Below are positions 32,508-41,445 of a DNA stretch of 41,445 nt, in pieces (position 1 is the first letter of the stretch; each line of letters begins with the position of its first letter). The position numbers and the translations under genes are program-made. Under the pieces are notes generated by a model that was not told where the DNA came from, ran no database searches, and worked only from the letters and a program-made list of their open reading frames with translations. The stretch comes from Arachnopeziza araneosa (Eukaryota > Ascomycota > Leotiomycetes > Helotiales > Arachnopezizaceae): assembly GCA_003988855.1 (NCBI GenBank), contig QYAI01000201.1:1-41445 (forward strand), written 5' to 3'.

Positions 32508-34641
32508 GATTGAAGCGAAGAGGGCTAAGCTTGCGGAGCTTAAGAGGCAGAGAGAACTCAGGACGAGGGAGATTTCAAGTACGCGACAAAGTATTGGAGG
32601 CTCAAGTGATGTATGGATACTCTTCTATTCTTAAACGGGAACTTATATACTCTAGCTCATTGCTCCAACACCAAGTCGAGCAGAGAACCGAGACGAATTA
32701 GACAAATACATCTCGTCAATATTAGTTGCTGGAGACAAGAGCCGCCCTGGTTCGACAGGCCCCGGCGGTTTCGGTTCTCCAGCTGGTAAAGGCAGCAGAC
32801 CGACAAGTGTTCTCAGTACAGGGGAGCTTAGCAATGAGGCCTCCGAACCATCTAATATCCAGGTACCTCTACACACACTTTCTATATCTACCCAGACTCT
32901 CTCTACTGCGCCGCTAGCCACAGTCTATGAGTTCCAGCCATCTCCCGTGAAGGAGGTCTTCTCATACAGCAAAGGTGTGCAAACGACAGAGGAATGGAGC
33001 ACGCAAACAGCTAGGCCAAAGGCATTTGAGGACTCGGATGATGATGAGGCAGAGGCTCCGGTAACGTCAACTCCTAATAAAAGACTGAGCAGGAGAGAAA
33101 GGGGTAGAGAAGAAGAGCTCCGAGAGAAAATAAGGAGAGAAATAGAGGAGGAATTGAAAGCTACGCGAGAGCTGGTCGTTGATGGACCTCTACGTTCACC
33201 TCAAAATGTTGCTCCCAACTTTCCTGCAAGAGCATTGACGACAGAAGAGCTGAATGCCGTAACATCTTCGGACGAATTTATGGAGTTTGTTGAGAGGTCT
33301 AGCAAAGTCATTGAAAGAGCCCTGGACCAAGGATATGACATATTAGCAGATTATGCTCTCAGTGGAGCCAATGGATTTGAGGATGATGATGATGAATATG
33401 GAAACACAAGAAGCAAGGACCGCCGCCATGTGAAAGAGGTAGCACAGTTCTATGATGAACGCTGGTCCAAAAAGCGGATGATATCTGACATTAACTTCTC
33501 TCCTAAATTCCCAGAATTGGTTCTAGCAGCATACACCAAAAATCCTTCAGCTCCACACGATCCAGATGGGCTAGTCCAGGTTTGGAATATGCATTTACAC
33601 GATCGTCCCGAATATGTTTTCCACGCCCAGTCTGATGTACTGGCCGCTAAATTTTCTCCATTTCACCCCAATCTCATAATCGGCGGGTGCTATTCCGGCC
33701 AAGTTCTACTCTGGGATACTCGAGCCAAATCATCCCCCGTACAGAAAACCCCATTAACAGGATCCGGCCATACTCACCCCGTCTATTCGGTTGACATAGT
33801 GGGCACTCAAAATGCAAACAATATCATCTCCTGTTCCACCGATGGTTACCTCTGTAGCTGGACAGTTGACATGCTCGCTCAGCCCCAAGAGCACCTTACT
33901 CTTATTACACCACCGCCAGCCAAGAATGAAGACCTAGCCCCTACATGTATGGCATTTCCCCAAACAGATCCAACCTATTTCTTAGTGGGTTCTGAAGAAG
34001 GAATAATCTTCCCCTGTCACCGCTACGACCGCGCAGGCGCCAAAGCTGGTGTTGATCAAAGAGTAAGCTACCGTGGACATGCAGCCCCAGTGATGTCTAT
34101 GGATTTTCATCCAGCTCGTGGCCCTGTCGATCTTGGAGATTTAGTTCTCTCATCCTCTCTCGACTGGTCTGTTAAGCTATGGAAAGTCCGGGCACCGGCA
34201 GCAACATCAACTACTGGTATCACCGGACAAGGACACTCCGTATCACCAATTCTAGATTTCACTAGGGAAGATGTCGTGTACGACGCTGCCTGGTCGCCAG
34301 TGAAGCCGGGTGTTTTCTCTGTGGTTGATGGAGCGGGTAATCTGGAAGTATGGGACATTACAGTTGATACTGAGGTTCCACTCTTTAAAGTCTCCCCAAG
34401 CACTCGAAAGGACGGCCGGAGCATGTTGTCCAAATCGCTCAATAAAGTCGCTTGGGAAGAAAATGAAGGGAAACGCTTAGCAACAGGTGGTATTGATGGT
34501 GTGCTGACAGTTTTCGAAGTTAGCCCCGACTTGGGAGGTAAAGAGAGTGCCAGGAATGAAGAGTGGACAAGTGTCAAGAAGTTAGTTGCTAGGTTAGAGA
34601 GTGCCGCTAACGGTGCAGCGAACGGCGTGAATGGCATATAA
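32488..34641 (+). CDS. cytoplasmic dynein 1 intermediate chain
   Basis: Two exons (32488-32610, 32656-34641) with a 45-base GTATGG...TCTAG intron give 702 residues. Residues 1-40 are the basic/acidic coiled coil (M-Q-Q-R-R-N-E-I-E-A-K-R-A-K-L-A-E-L) that binds dynactin p150 and NudE. A Ser/Gly-rich linker with QT-type light-chain sites follows (S-T-Q-T near 119-122, G-V-Q-T and S-T-Q-T near 148-160), then a charged helix (R-R-E-R-G-R-E-E-E-L-R-E-K-I). From about residue 270 to 690 runs a WD40 propeller with recurring W-D/W-S blades (V-Q-V-W-N, V-L-L-W-D-T-R, L-C-S-W-T-V, V-K-L-W-K-V, L-E-V-W-D-I) that binds the heavy chain. The protein scaffolds the minus-end microtubule motor that moves nuclei and endosomes along hyphae. 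Confidence 0.95.
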
Positions 34642-35925
34642 AGTTGCATTTTGGCTGGGTCAATGTAATTGCTGGATGATATGGCGTTGTTGTACATATA
34701 CCCATCCTAGTCTTTGATTCTTTACAGGCTAATTAAAGAATATGGCTTTGGATTCTAAGCGACTCATTGAAGATTATCAAGAATCGCGAACACATTTATC
34801 TCAAAGATCAGCAACTTCTTTACTCATCTATTCGCTCTAAATAATTCCGAGCCAAAATGGTTATGAAATGATAAGGTGGAAGTCTGCTAAGTATTAATAA
34901 AAAAGGAAGTGAACAGTCTTTCCAAGTGGTTTCATGCATACAGTTGATATTTTGAGAAGCCAAACTAAGATGCATCAACGACTGGGTTTGCTGTCAAATT
35001 TCGATCTTCAGCACTCAAACAAAGCTAAACAGAAGTCGATCTATAGAACTCTTGAACAGATATCTAGATCACTTCAAGCCTTAGTAGTTTATAGGTACCG
35101 ACACCGATATCTACGCTTGAGTCATTTGCAAGTATACCGGATATGAAGAGTATCACTACTAAATCAGTGCCTATCATTTACATGTAAGAGCGTGAAGCCG
35201 AAACCGAATTTCTTTCTGACGACCTTGGAAGGCCTCTCCGCATATCATGCTCAAGTTCGGATACTCCTGACGACGATGGAATGAGGACAATTTTGGTGTC
35301 CTTTGCAATTAATAGCAACAAATCGTAACCAGTAAGAAGACCTTCACGCCTTCTCCCACGCAGGATCGGAAACGAAGGTCCAGAAACTGTCTAATATTTC
35401 ACTTGAATTGGGTTTATTGATAGCAAGCATGCTTAGCTATGATATGCAACTCATCTTTTATCAAAACGCGGTCCTCTACCCTTTACTCCTGCACGAGATG
35501 GATTTCTTTGGAAATAGGTTGCGAGCAGCCCGCCTCGGCAGTATCTTGTTCACGCAGAGGATAGCATAGATGGGCTTCTTGCTGCAGCGTTTAAAGTCTG
35601 GATCAAGTACCTAATTATTGCTGCATAACAGGAGGTTTTATGTGAATTTTTAAGGACAGCTTAAGTAGTCTCTCACCTACTATTATTTAGAACAAAGTGA
35701 TATTAAGGATCACCGGTTCATGTGTGGAAAGAGTTCGAGGTGCAGTGTGCCGGAAATATGGCTTGCCCGCGTAATGAATGATGATACATTTACTTTACAA
35801 TACAGAGAGAAGTTAGGAAAGATAAGATATCAATTCAAGCTGAAAGGATTCGAAATTATAGGATCAGCTTAGCATTTCTATACTGTCTTTAAAAACTCTA
35901 ATGGTATCTATCATATGTAACCCAT
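34642..35925. other. long convergent intergenic region
   Basis: 1.3 kb, AT-rich, between the 3' ends of the dynein intermediate-chain and flavin oxidoreductase genes. No gene, RNA or repeat recognised. Confidence 0.5.
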
Positions 35926-37044
35926 CTATAACTTCGCCGCCTGAGCCTCAAATTCCTTGCTAAAGGGCCAAGTCGTGTAGCCATCCACCTGTTTTTTGTT
36001 GTAGAACTTGGATCTGTCGTATGGGGTGAACTCGATACCCTCCTTGATTCTAAAGACAAGATCAGGATTTGAGATGAACCATCGTCCGAAAACAATGGCA
36101 ACGTCCTTGCCAGCGTACTCTTCATCAACAGTCTCGATCGCAGTGTCCGCTTTAAAGCCACCGGCGATGAGGACCGGACTCTGTTTGTCCCAGGCATTGA
36201 CGATAAAGCCTACTTTTCCAGCAGAATCGCCATCTGCGCTGCCATTTATCCTCGCGTCAACGACATGAAGGTAAGACAACTTCAACTTCCTCAACTCCTT
36301 CACGTAGTAAGTATATTGTGGCACTGGGTCCTCCAACCCTCCCATTCCTTGAAAGCTGGAGAAGGGTGAGATCCGTATGCCAGTCCTATCTGCGCCAATA
36401 GCATCCACCACAGCTTTGCTGACCTCAAGTCCGAACCTTGCTCTATTCTCAATGCTGGCACCATACGAATCGGTCCTGTTGTTTGAAGCCGGATCCACAA
36501 ATTGATTAATTAGGTATCCATTTGCGCTGTGCACCTCCACACCATCGAAACCAGCTGCGACAGCATTTTTCGCCGCTTGTACATACCAACCGATATATTC
36601 CTTAATCTCCGCCTCGTTCAAAGGCGTCGGCTTCTCATGGCCTTCTTCGGGAATGTCACCGGCTGAGACCAGCTTTGCGCTGTCTCCGAATTCCTTCTTT
36701 AATTGACCCAGATCTGCAGTCCTTCCTAGGGCCCATAATTGCAAATAGATGAAACTCTTTTTCTCATGTACGGCATCGGTGACTTTCTTCCAGCCTGCAA
36801 TCTGCGCTTCATTATAGATCCCAGGGGCGTTGCCGTACCCGCCAGCTAGCGGGGCAATGAACGTTGCCTCTGTGATGAGAAGTGTTCCTGGGACCGAAGC
36901 TCGTTGTGCGTAGTATTCGGCCACAAACGGGAGAGGTACATGGTCGTCCTCGGCACGGAAGCGAGTCAATGGCGCCAAGACGAGGCGGTTTTGAAGGATG
37001 ACACCGCCCAGCTTCAAAGGTTTGAAAAGATTTGAAGATGCCAT
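35926..37044 (-). CDS. Old Yellow Enzyme-type NADH:flavin oxidoreductase
   Basis: Intronless, 372 residues, the normal size for a single-domain OYE. These FMN enzymes use NAD(P)H to reduce activated C=C bonds of enones; fungal members act in stress responses or in tailoring steps of secondary metabolism. The TIM-barrel landmarks are present: N-R-L-V-L-A-P-L-T-R-F at the start, L-Q-L-W-A-L-G-R near 115, E-V-H-S-A-N-G-Y-L-I-N-Q-F (His and Asn for substrate binding, Tyr as proton donor), D-S-Y-G-A-S-I-E-N-R-A-R-F, and V-F-G-R-W-F-I-S-N-P-D-L at the phosphate-binding end. I chose ATG 37044 because the open frame further upstream contains no ATG. A TATA box stands 114-122 bases before it. No secondary-metabolism neighbours are visible, so the substrate is unknown. 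Confidence 0.95.
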   Translation of the reverse strand: MASSNLFKPLKLGGVILQNRLVLAPLTRFRAEDDHVPLPFVAEYYAQRASVPGTLLITEATFIAPLAGGYGNAPGIYNEAQIAGWKKVTDAVHEKKSFIYLQLWALGRTADLGQLKKEFGDSAKLVSAGDIPEEGHEKPTPLNEAEIKEYIGWYVQAAKNAVAAGFDGVEVHSANGYLINQFVDPASNNRTDSYGASIENRARFGLEVSKAVVDAIGADRTGIRISPFSSFQGMGGLEDPVPQYTYYVKELRKLKLSYLHVVDARINGSADGDSAGKVGFIVNAWDKQSPVLIAGGFKADTAIETVDEEYAGKDVAIVFGRWFISNPDLVFRIKEGIEFTPYDRSKFYNKKQVDGYTTWPFSKEFEAQAAKL

Positions 37045-37157
37045 GGTTGCAATAGTTCTAATTGAACGCAGATAGAGTCTCACACTAGCAGGTTTGTTTG
37101 AGGTCGGCTGGGGAGAGAGTGTTTTGAATGAAGATATGAGGGGCGGTGGGGTTAGCA

Positions 37158-37166
37158 CTTTATATA
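37158..37166 (-). promoter_or_regulatory. TATA box of the OYE gene
   Basis: TATATAAAG on the minus strand, 114-122 bases before the ATG. Position and sequence fit a strong, possibly inducible fungal promoter. Confidence 0.55.
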
Positions 37167-37997
37167 CATCGCAACCTCTTACCTAGATTGTAGCAGGATG
37201 GTGCAATTGACAAGCTTGTCCCATCCTATCAAGCTCCAGTAAAGCTTATCAATCCTCAAAAATCGCACGCCCGGGAACAATTTCTGGCCGAATTGGTGCG
37301 TCAGGCAACAGCGAGGAATTGTATGTGTATTTGTAATCTGAAAATGACGTCCATGAAGCGAAGAGGCAACCTTGTGAGTTTCTTCACCCAAAACTAGCTA
37401 ACGTCTGTCCCTGCGTCCCGAGACACCCCCTGTAACGAGACGAATCTATAGTTTTGGAATCACAATTTTTTTCTTAGCAAGTTTACGAAGTTGTTATTCA
37501 TATGTTACTTTCTTCAACTATTTGTCCCTCAAAAGACCACTTAGCAACAAAAGAAAGAGTGCGGCTGAATATGCTATCAATCGGTTCAATCACGCTACCG
37601 ATCGCCGCTTCCGCTATCCCCCCCTGTTTAATCGCGACTTTCAAAGTCTTTTCAAAATCCGGAGCACTTAAAGAAAGGTCCTATCACGAAATATTATAGT
37701 TCCAAATTTTAAAGACACTCCCAGAGAAATAGAACATAGTCCGGGAGTTACGCCGGTGCGACGAGAGAGTTCACATATTTCAGTGCTTAGTAATATATAT
37801 TAGCCGAGAAATAATTTACTATGCTCACGCCTAGGCTCGATATAATTTACTCAGCCACGATTCTCAGGATGGGTCACGTGTGTGGCGTAGTAGCATGTTT
37901 GCAGAACATTCTATACGTAGGTCCGCGGCTGTTACGCTGGTTCCTGGGCCTAGGAGAGCGCTCTCCCGTCTCCTTCCACAATATCATCGCGACGCCA
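37167..37997. other. OYE upstream region grading into transposon-derived DNA
   Basis: No intact gene. From about 37400 the base composition becomes more even in GC. It may include the 5' untranslated part and terminal repeat of the adjacent transposon, but I could not match an inverted repeat to the other side. Confidence 0.35.
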
Positions 37998-38020
37998 ATG
38001 TAGACAGAGCCAGATAGGTA

Positions 38021-40089
38021 TTGGCGCAAGGCGTGCCGCCTGGGGTACCTACATCATACCGTGCTCTTGCAGATCATCATGGCAATGTCTCCTACTCTAC
38101 ACTCCATCATCGTGCTCGCGGACGACCGTCGAGGGAAGAGAAGGCCCAAGGCCAACAGTACCTCAAACCGTACGAAGAAGAGGTTATCGTTAAGTATCTG
38201 CTTAAAATGTCTAACCTTGGATATCCGATACGTATAAAGTTTATCCCTTCACTAGCCTATAGCGTCACCCGCTATCGACCTACTACCGAAAGGCCTCTCA
38301 AAGTCCCTGGTCATAACTAGGCAGAAGCTCTAGAAAAACGCCATCTAATACTATTAGCACGGAGAGTCAAGGCGTTAGACTGGAACCGTCACGAGAATAA
38401 CATCTATAGGAAAATCACACACTGGTTTGAGGTGATAAAAGATATTTTACAAGATCCGGCTGTTTTGGCCGAGAATGTGTATAATATAGACGAGACTAGA
38501 GTGATGCTATCTATGCTAGGCTCTATCAAAGTCCTTGTAAGTAAGCACGACATGCGAGATTATAGAAGTGCGCGAGTCAAGCGCACAACCGTAACTGCGA
38601 TCGAATGCATTAGTGGTGATGGTAGGTATCTAAACCCTATGATTATTTAGCTAGCGAGTACCTATCGAAGCAATTGGACAACGTTCCCTAGTATGCGTTC
38701 TCCGACTCTGGATATACCGACTCTAAAATTAGCTTAGAGTAGCTCAAGCGTATATTTGATCCCGAAACCAAGGAACGAGCTAATAAAAAACCACGCGTCT
38801 TGATCTGCGACGGCTTTGGAACGCACGAGACCCTCGAAATTCTAGAGTTTTGTTTCGAGAACAATATTCTTCTATGTCGTCTCCCCTCCCACACCTCCCA
38901 CAAACTCCAGCCTTGTGATGTGGCAGCGTTTGCTCCACTCAAGGCAGCTTATCGTGACCAGGTTGATCGACTCGATGTTAGGACTGGGTCCAATTGGGCG
39001 TAGACAGAGTGATACAGCATGAATGTAGACCGTATGATTGATTGTACAAACTAACACTTAACCTTTTTTACTTGAGGGGATCCCCTTCCTAAGTACCGAA
39101 GCCATGACGACGGGTCATCACCAAGCTTACGAATCGAGTGCCATATCCACCTACGTCACATGTTACCTCTATCCCCCCTATTCAACCCTCACGTGCTAAC
39201 CTCATAACTCCTCAACACACGTGATCATAACACTCGAGCAAGGAGGTGTGAACACGATCGGCAAGGAGCACTTCATCTCTCTGTATAACCCCGCAAGAGA
39301 AAAAGCGTTCACGTCAAAAAATATTAAAGCCGGCTTCGCTGCAAGTAGTTTGTTCCCGGTGCTCAGAAGTATGCCCGCCCCTCCAGCTGAACTAGCAATT
39401 CTAGGAGCCGATGAGGCGAAGGTAGGGTCTTTTCGGCAAGACGTAGAACCGCAAACGCCTGTGACACCTGTGACGCCAGTGTCAGCAGAGGCATTTATGT
39501 CGCTGCAGAACCTGATTATCCAACGGGACGCTCATGTGCTTAATGAAACAAGCAAACAGAATCTAGCGAGGCACTTGCAGATTTGTACTAAAGCTTTCCA
39601 AAAATCCTCTGCTATGAGCATCCTGCAGGAGGACCGAATTCAATTCCTAACGACGATTAACAACGAAGCCAAGGTTCGACGATCGACGAAGTCGTTGGTG
39701 CTAGGAAAGGCGAAGGTTATGAGCTATGATGACCTCGAGGAGCACGAGCGAAGCGTGTCGTGAAAGAAGCTACCCGAGCAGCCAATGGCAAGGGGAAACG
39801 AGGTCGGGAGCGTAAGAGTGATAGGCTCGAGGCAGAGGAAGACACTGAAGAAACGGCGAGACGTGGTCGGAAGCGCAAGAGCGGCACGCCAGGGGCAGAT
39901 GAAGGGAACGCAGACACGGCGAGGCGTAGTCGGAAACGCAAGAGCACTGCGCAAGATCCGCTTGAGCCAAGCAATAAGGTGGCGCCAGCACCAGTGACAG
40001 CCCCAGTAGTACGGATGAGCGGGGCACCGATTGCGGAAGATGAGATTGTGCCAGAACCACGGAGAGCTCTAGTGGCGCGGATGTATTAA
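38021..40089 (+). pseudogene. pogo/Fot1-family transposase relic (DDD, broken)
   Basis: Translated pieces read in order as a Pezizomycotina pogo-type transposase: HTH segment (A-L-A-D-H-H-G-N-V-S-Y-S-T-L-H-H-R), CENP-B-like HTH (Y-L-L-K-M-S-N-L-G-Y-P-I), then the DDE_1 nuclease with Asp codons at 38489 (Y-N-I-D-E-T), 38809 (I-C-D-G-F-G-T-H) and 38917 (Q-P-C-D-V), a spacing of 35 residues between the second and third. The C-terminal tail has three basic R-K-R-K-S-like blocks. Breaks: TAG at 38318, 38648 and 38740 (also 38015 upstream), where at least two family sequences expect Trp; a short deletion with frameshift near 38690; the solo LTR inserted after the third Asp; and a frameshift near 39737. 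It cannot encode an active enzyme. G-to-A changes of TGG to TAG fit RIP. Confidence 0.85.
38976..39232. mobile_element. solo LTR of an LTR retrotransposon
   Basis: 257-base insertion beginning TGTTAG and ending ATAACA (terminal TGTTA/TAACA inverted repeat) flanked by the identical 5-base duplication CTCGA (38971-38975 and 39233-39237). Removing it together with one duplication rejoins the transposase frame (..V-D-R-L-E-Q-G-G-V-N..). No internal retrotransposon genes remain, so it is the product of LTR-LTR recombination. The LTR family is not assigned. Confidence 0.9.
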
Positions 40090-40794
40090 CGGAAAAAGAG
40101 ACTGCCGCACGATATTCTAATAGAGTTGATAGACTGATCCTTGGTTGGGGCAAGCTCGGGCTGGTTTCGAGACTTGTTGCTATAACGTAGAGTTAATGTT
40201 AATTTGCGTTGGTTTCTGATATAATAGGTTGTACTAGCCTTTGGTGTCACTGCTGTGCTTGCTCTACAATGATTCTCCTATTGTGACCTGCGATGGTCGT
40301 TGCTTACCATCATTGTGCCCGCTATTGTACCCGCTGTCGTTGTGCCCCGATCTGGTGCGCTGATACTGTACTGTGCTCCTCTTGGCGCTCTTGCGACCCA
40401 TACAGACTCAGTCATCAGGTCATCATAGAATTTGTTTGGCGATCTATCCACCTCTGCAAAGGCGTGATTCCCCTTGGTTCCAGGGCTGAATATCGAAGAG
40501 GCTTATCGTTCTATGGTAAAGTGAGAAGCTGCAAAAGATGCTGTCCGTGAGAAGTGAAATCAGTGTCGTCTTTTCATCTTTATCAGCACGGACCAGCAGC
40601 TCGGCCAAAATCGGCTGACAGTTTAGTATAAGCTTCTACTGTTCGTCGCTAGTGGGGAAAAGAATAGCTGTGCGGGATCGTTGCAACAGCGGTCGATTCT
40701 GGACCAGAAGTTAAAAGAGATGTTTAATCTATTCTCTAGTTAGATTAATAGGTGTAAGTTAATAAGAGAGTTATGAGAAAGAAGCCCTTATAGC
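40090..40794. other. non-coding sequence between transposon relic and TPR gene
   Basis: 705 bases. It may hold the 3' end of the transposon and the 3' UTR of the TPR gene. No inverted repeat, gene or RNA recognised. Confidence 0.45.
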
Positions 40795-41445
40795 TTATCT
40801 AATATTCAGCCGCCTTCCCAACTTGCGGAATTTCTGCTTCAAAGACCTCGACTTTGCGGCTCCAGGCTTCGTAAACTTATTTTGGCCTACTTCCGACTCA
40901 GTAGATGTAATTTGCAATGCTTGAAGCCGATCTTCAAGTTGTCTACACCATTTCGAGGAAGGCCCTTGGACGCTTGTGTATCCAGACAATGCCCGAGCAT
41001 ACATCTCCTTCGCCATGTCATGTCGACCTGTCTGTGAAAAGAGATCGCCAAACGCGAACATAGTTTTCAATGCTGGTAAATAGGAGGGCAAAAGTTCAGG
41101 ACCAAGGGCCTCCTCATAGCCTTGAAGTGCTCGATTGTACATCTCCTCAGCCTTAGCTAGCTTGNCTTGGTCTCTGTAGAGGTTGCCTAGGTTGCCGACC
41201 GTAAGGAGTGTCGATGTGTGGTTCGGTCNAAGGGCCTCCTCACAGCCTTGGAGCGCTCGATTGTACATCTCCTCAGCCTTAGCTAGCTTGCCTTGGTCTC
41301 TGTAGAGGCTGCCTAGGTTGCTGACCGTAAAAAGTGTCGATGTGTNGTTCGGTCCAAGGGCCTCCTCACAGCCTTGGAGCGCTCGATTGTACATCTCCTC
41401 AGCCTCCGCCAGCTTGCCTTGGTCGGCGTAGAGAATGCCTAGGCT
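40795..41445 (-). CDS. TPR-repeat protein, C-terminal part (partial at window edge)
   Basis: 217 codons (stop 40795-40797) open to the window end, so the N-terminus lies outside. It consists of 42-residue tetratricopeptide units of the kinesin-light-chain/TPR_12 type (A-E-E-M-Y-N-R-A-L-Q-G, G-N-L-Y-R-D-Q-G-K-L), nearly identical to each other, then one diverged repeat and a basic tail (L-K-Q-K-F-R-K-L-G-R-R-L). Fungal proteins with such arrays are commonly NLR-like STAND ATPases with an N-terminal effector and NB-ARC/NACHT domain, used in non-self recognition; that N-terminus is not visible here, so the class is inference. Three N bases (41165, 41229, 41346) each give an X or an ambiguous codon. 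Confidence 0.85.
   Translation of the reverse strand, partial: SLGILYADQGKLAEAEEMYNRALQGCEEALGPNXTSTLFTVSNLGSLYRDQGKLAKAEEMYNRALQGCEEALXPNHTSTLLTVGNLGNLYRDQXKLAKAEEMYNRALQGYEEALGPELLPSYLPALKTMFAFGDLFSQTGRHDMAKEMYARALSGYTSVQGPSSKWCRQLEDRLQALQITSTESEVGQNKFTKPGAAKSRSLKQKFRKLGRRLNIR
41139..41445 (-). repeat. 126-base tandem repeat encoding TPR units
   Basis: Units start at 41139, 41265 and 41391 with an exact 126-base period (42 codons) and only a few differences between copies. The third unit is cut by the window end. All three N bases fall inside the array. Confidence 0.95.

Larger units (their letters stand above)
37998..40089 (+). mobile_element. degenerate Fot1/pogo-type DNA transposon
   Basis: Span of transposase-derived sequence; element ends are not defined because I found no matching terminal inverted repeats. 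The coding relic is described in the transposase entry. It is interrupted by a solo LTR (38976-39232). Confidence 0.75.

Noticed and set aside
34107..34697. 196-codon minus-strand frame
   Set aside because: Antisense of the dynein intermediate-chain WD40 region.
37045..37158. N-terminal extension of the OYE protein resembling a mitochondrial presequence
   Set aside because: The extension contains no ATG and overlaps the TATA box, so it is not translated from a standard start.
37404..37435. Possible pogo terminal inverted repeat
   Set aside because: No reverse complement found right of the transposase within the window, so the element end stays undefined.
37741..37772. Second candidate terminal repeat (GC-rich, next to a TA)
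   Set aside because: Again no matching inverted copy on the 3' side.
41139..41445. Regularly spaced repeat that might suggest a CRISPR array
   Set aside because: The repeats are contiguous, coding and fungal; no spacers.

Overview
The window is nuclear DNA from a filamentous ascomycete (Pezizomycotina). The gene content and protein sequences would fit a Leotiomycetes/Helotiales-type fungus, but that placement is an inference. The reasons are short GT-AG introns (about 49-175 bases) with CTAAT/CTGAC-like branch sites, no operons, monocistronic genes on both strands, and clear fungal orthologues of housekeeping proteins. Almost every gene is split, so most models below were assembled by joining open frames at splice sites that keep the conserved protein intact.

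Layout of the housekeeping part (about 0.8-37 kb): a CGFS monothiol glutaredoxin with an N-terminal thioredoxin-like domain (-), a small Q/P/Y-rich CYSTM protein (+), Abp1 actin-binding protein (-), a 1665-residue F-box protein (+), an Edc4-like mRNA-decapping scaffold (-), a 146-residue unrecognised membrane protein (+), an ankyrin-repeat protein (-), a secreted alginate-lyase-like polysaccharide lyase (-), an unrecognised zinc-ribbon/low-complexity protein whose first exon carries an in-frame TGA (-), the oligosaccharyltransferase catalytic subunit STT3 (-), mitochondrial ATP synthase subunit e (-), cytoplasmic dynein intermediate chain (+), and an Old Yellow Enzyme-type flavin oxidoreductase (-). 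These genes are functionally unrelated (redox/iron, actin, mRNA decay, glycosylation, respiration, microtubule transport), as is usual for a fungal chromosome arm.

The last 4 kb (about 37.4-41.4 kb) is an accessory, repeat-derived region. A degenerate Fot1/pogo-type DDD transposase gene has several TAG stops where tryptophan is expected, plus frameshifts. It is interrupted by a 257-base solo LTR with perfect TGTTA/TAACA ends and a 5-base target duplication (CTCGA). Next to it, running off the window edge, is the C-terminal end of a protein made of near-identical 42-residue tetratricopeptide repeats, the kind of tail found on fungal NLR-like (STAND) proteins. Ambiguous bases (N) fall inside these repeats.

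Three things may be new or easily missed: the small two-exon membrane-protein gene at 20.1-20.6 kb, which has no long ATG-initiated frame; the premature stop in the zinc-ribbon gene; and the nested transposon/solo-LTR structure.
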